Shown here: piece by piece, positions 5,324 through 5,328 of the stretch
How the letters are laid out: every line of letters starts with the position of its first letter
How positions within the stretch are numbered: position 1 is the first letter of the stretch
Source: Methanocalculus sp.
GTDB lineage: Archaea > Halobacteriota > Methanomicrobia > Methanomicrobiales > Methanocorpusculaceae
NCBI RefSeq assembly: GCF_030651615.1
Contig: NZ_JAUSCG010000150.1
Coordinates: 1 to 5,328 of the forward strand
Length of the DNA stretch: 5,328 nucleotides
Direction: 5' to 3'
Notes under the pieces: generated by a model
The model's input: only the letters and a program-made list of their open reading frames with translations
What the model was told of the DNA's origin: nothing
Database searches by the model: none
Made by a program: the position numbers and the translations under genes

Positions 5324-5328
5324 AAATC

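Overview
The window looks like chromosomal DNA from a methanogenic archaeon, most likely of the order Methanomicrobiales or a close relative. Four things suggest this: a fragment resembling the archaeal DUF2150 family, AT-rich TATA-like boxes with short or no leaders, oligo-T terminators without hairpins, and a tRNA-Gln with an archaeal-type D arm and no encoded CCA. The genus cannot be fixed from the sequence alone. I see no insertion sequence, integrase, CRISPR array, rRNA or origin, and no gene-free stretch longer than about 300 bases.

Layout. (1) 1-755, plus strand: the 3' part of a DUF2150-like gene, coupled by a GTGA overlap to a 150-residue protein with a C-x-C-x5-C-x-C cluster. The pair ends at an oligo-T tract. 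(2) 805-2893, minus strand: an EFR1-type flavodoxin/two-cluster ferredoxin protein, followed 91 bp downstream by a 400-residue MFS transporter. (3) 2894-3112: a divergent intergenic region with several short inverted repeats. (4) 3113-3547, plus strand: a small C_GCAxxG_C_C family putative redox protein. (5) 3675-4358, plus strand: a stand-alone LytS-type 5TM membrane sensor domain with no output domain, behind its own TATA box. (6) 4498-4570, plus strand: tRNA-Gln(TTG) with an unusual A28-G42 mismatch. (7) 4612-4636: an AT-rich tract that appears to terminate both the tRNA and the convergent gene. (8) 4637-5323, minus strand: a TetR-family repressor whose promoter lies outside the window.

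How the parts may relate. The EFR1 protein, the MFS transporter and the C_GCAxxG_C_C protein share one divergent promoter region, and together suggest a small redox-plus-transport locus. C_GCAxxG_C_C proteins are known to lie often near transporter genes, but no substrate can be read from the sequence. The LytS-like protein has its own promoter and may be an orphan sensor. The TetR gene is convergent with everything to its left, so its target is more likely to lie beyond position 5328. Most of the window is ordinary archaeal gene content. The points most worth checking are the tRNA mismatch, the kinase-less 5TM protein, the free-standing Cys-cluster protein and the divergent redox locus.
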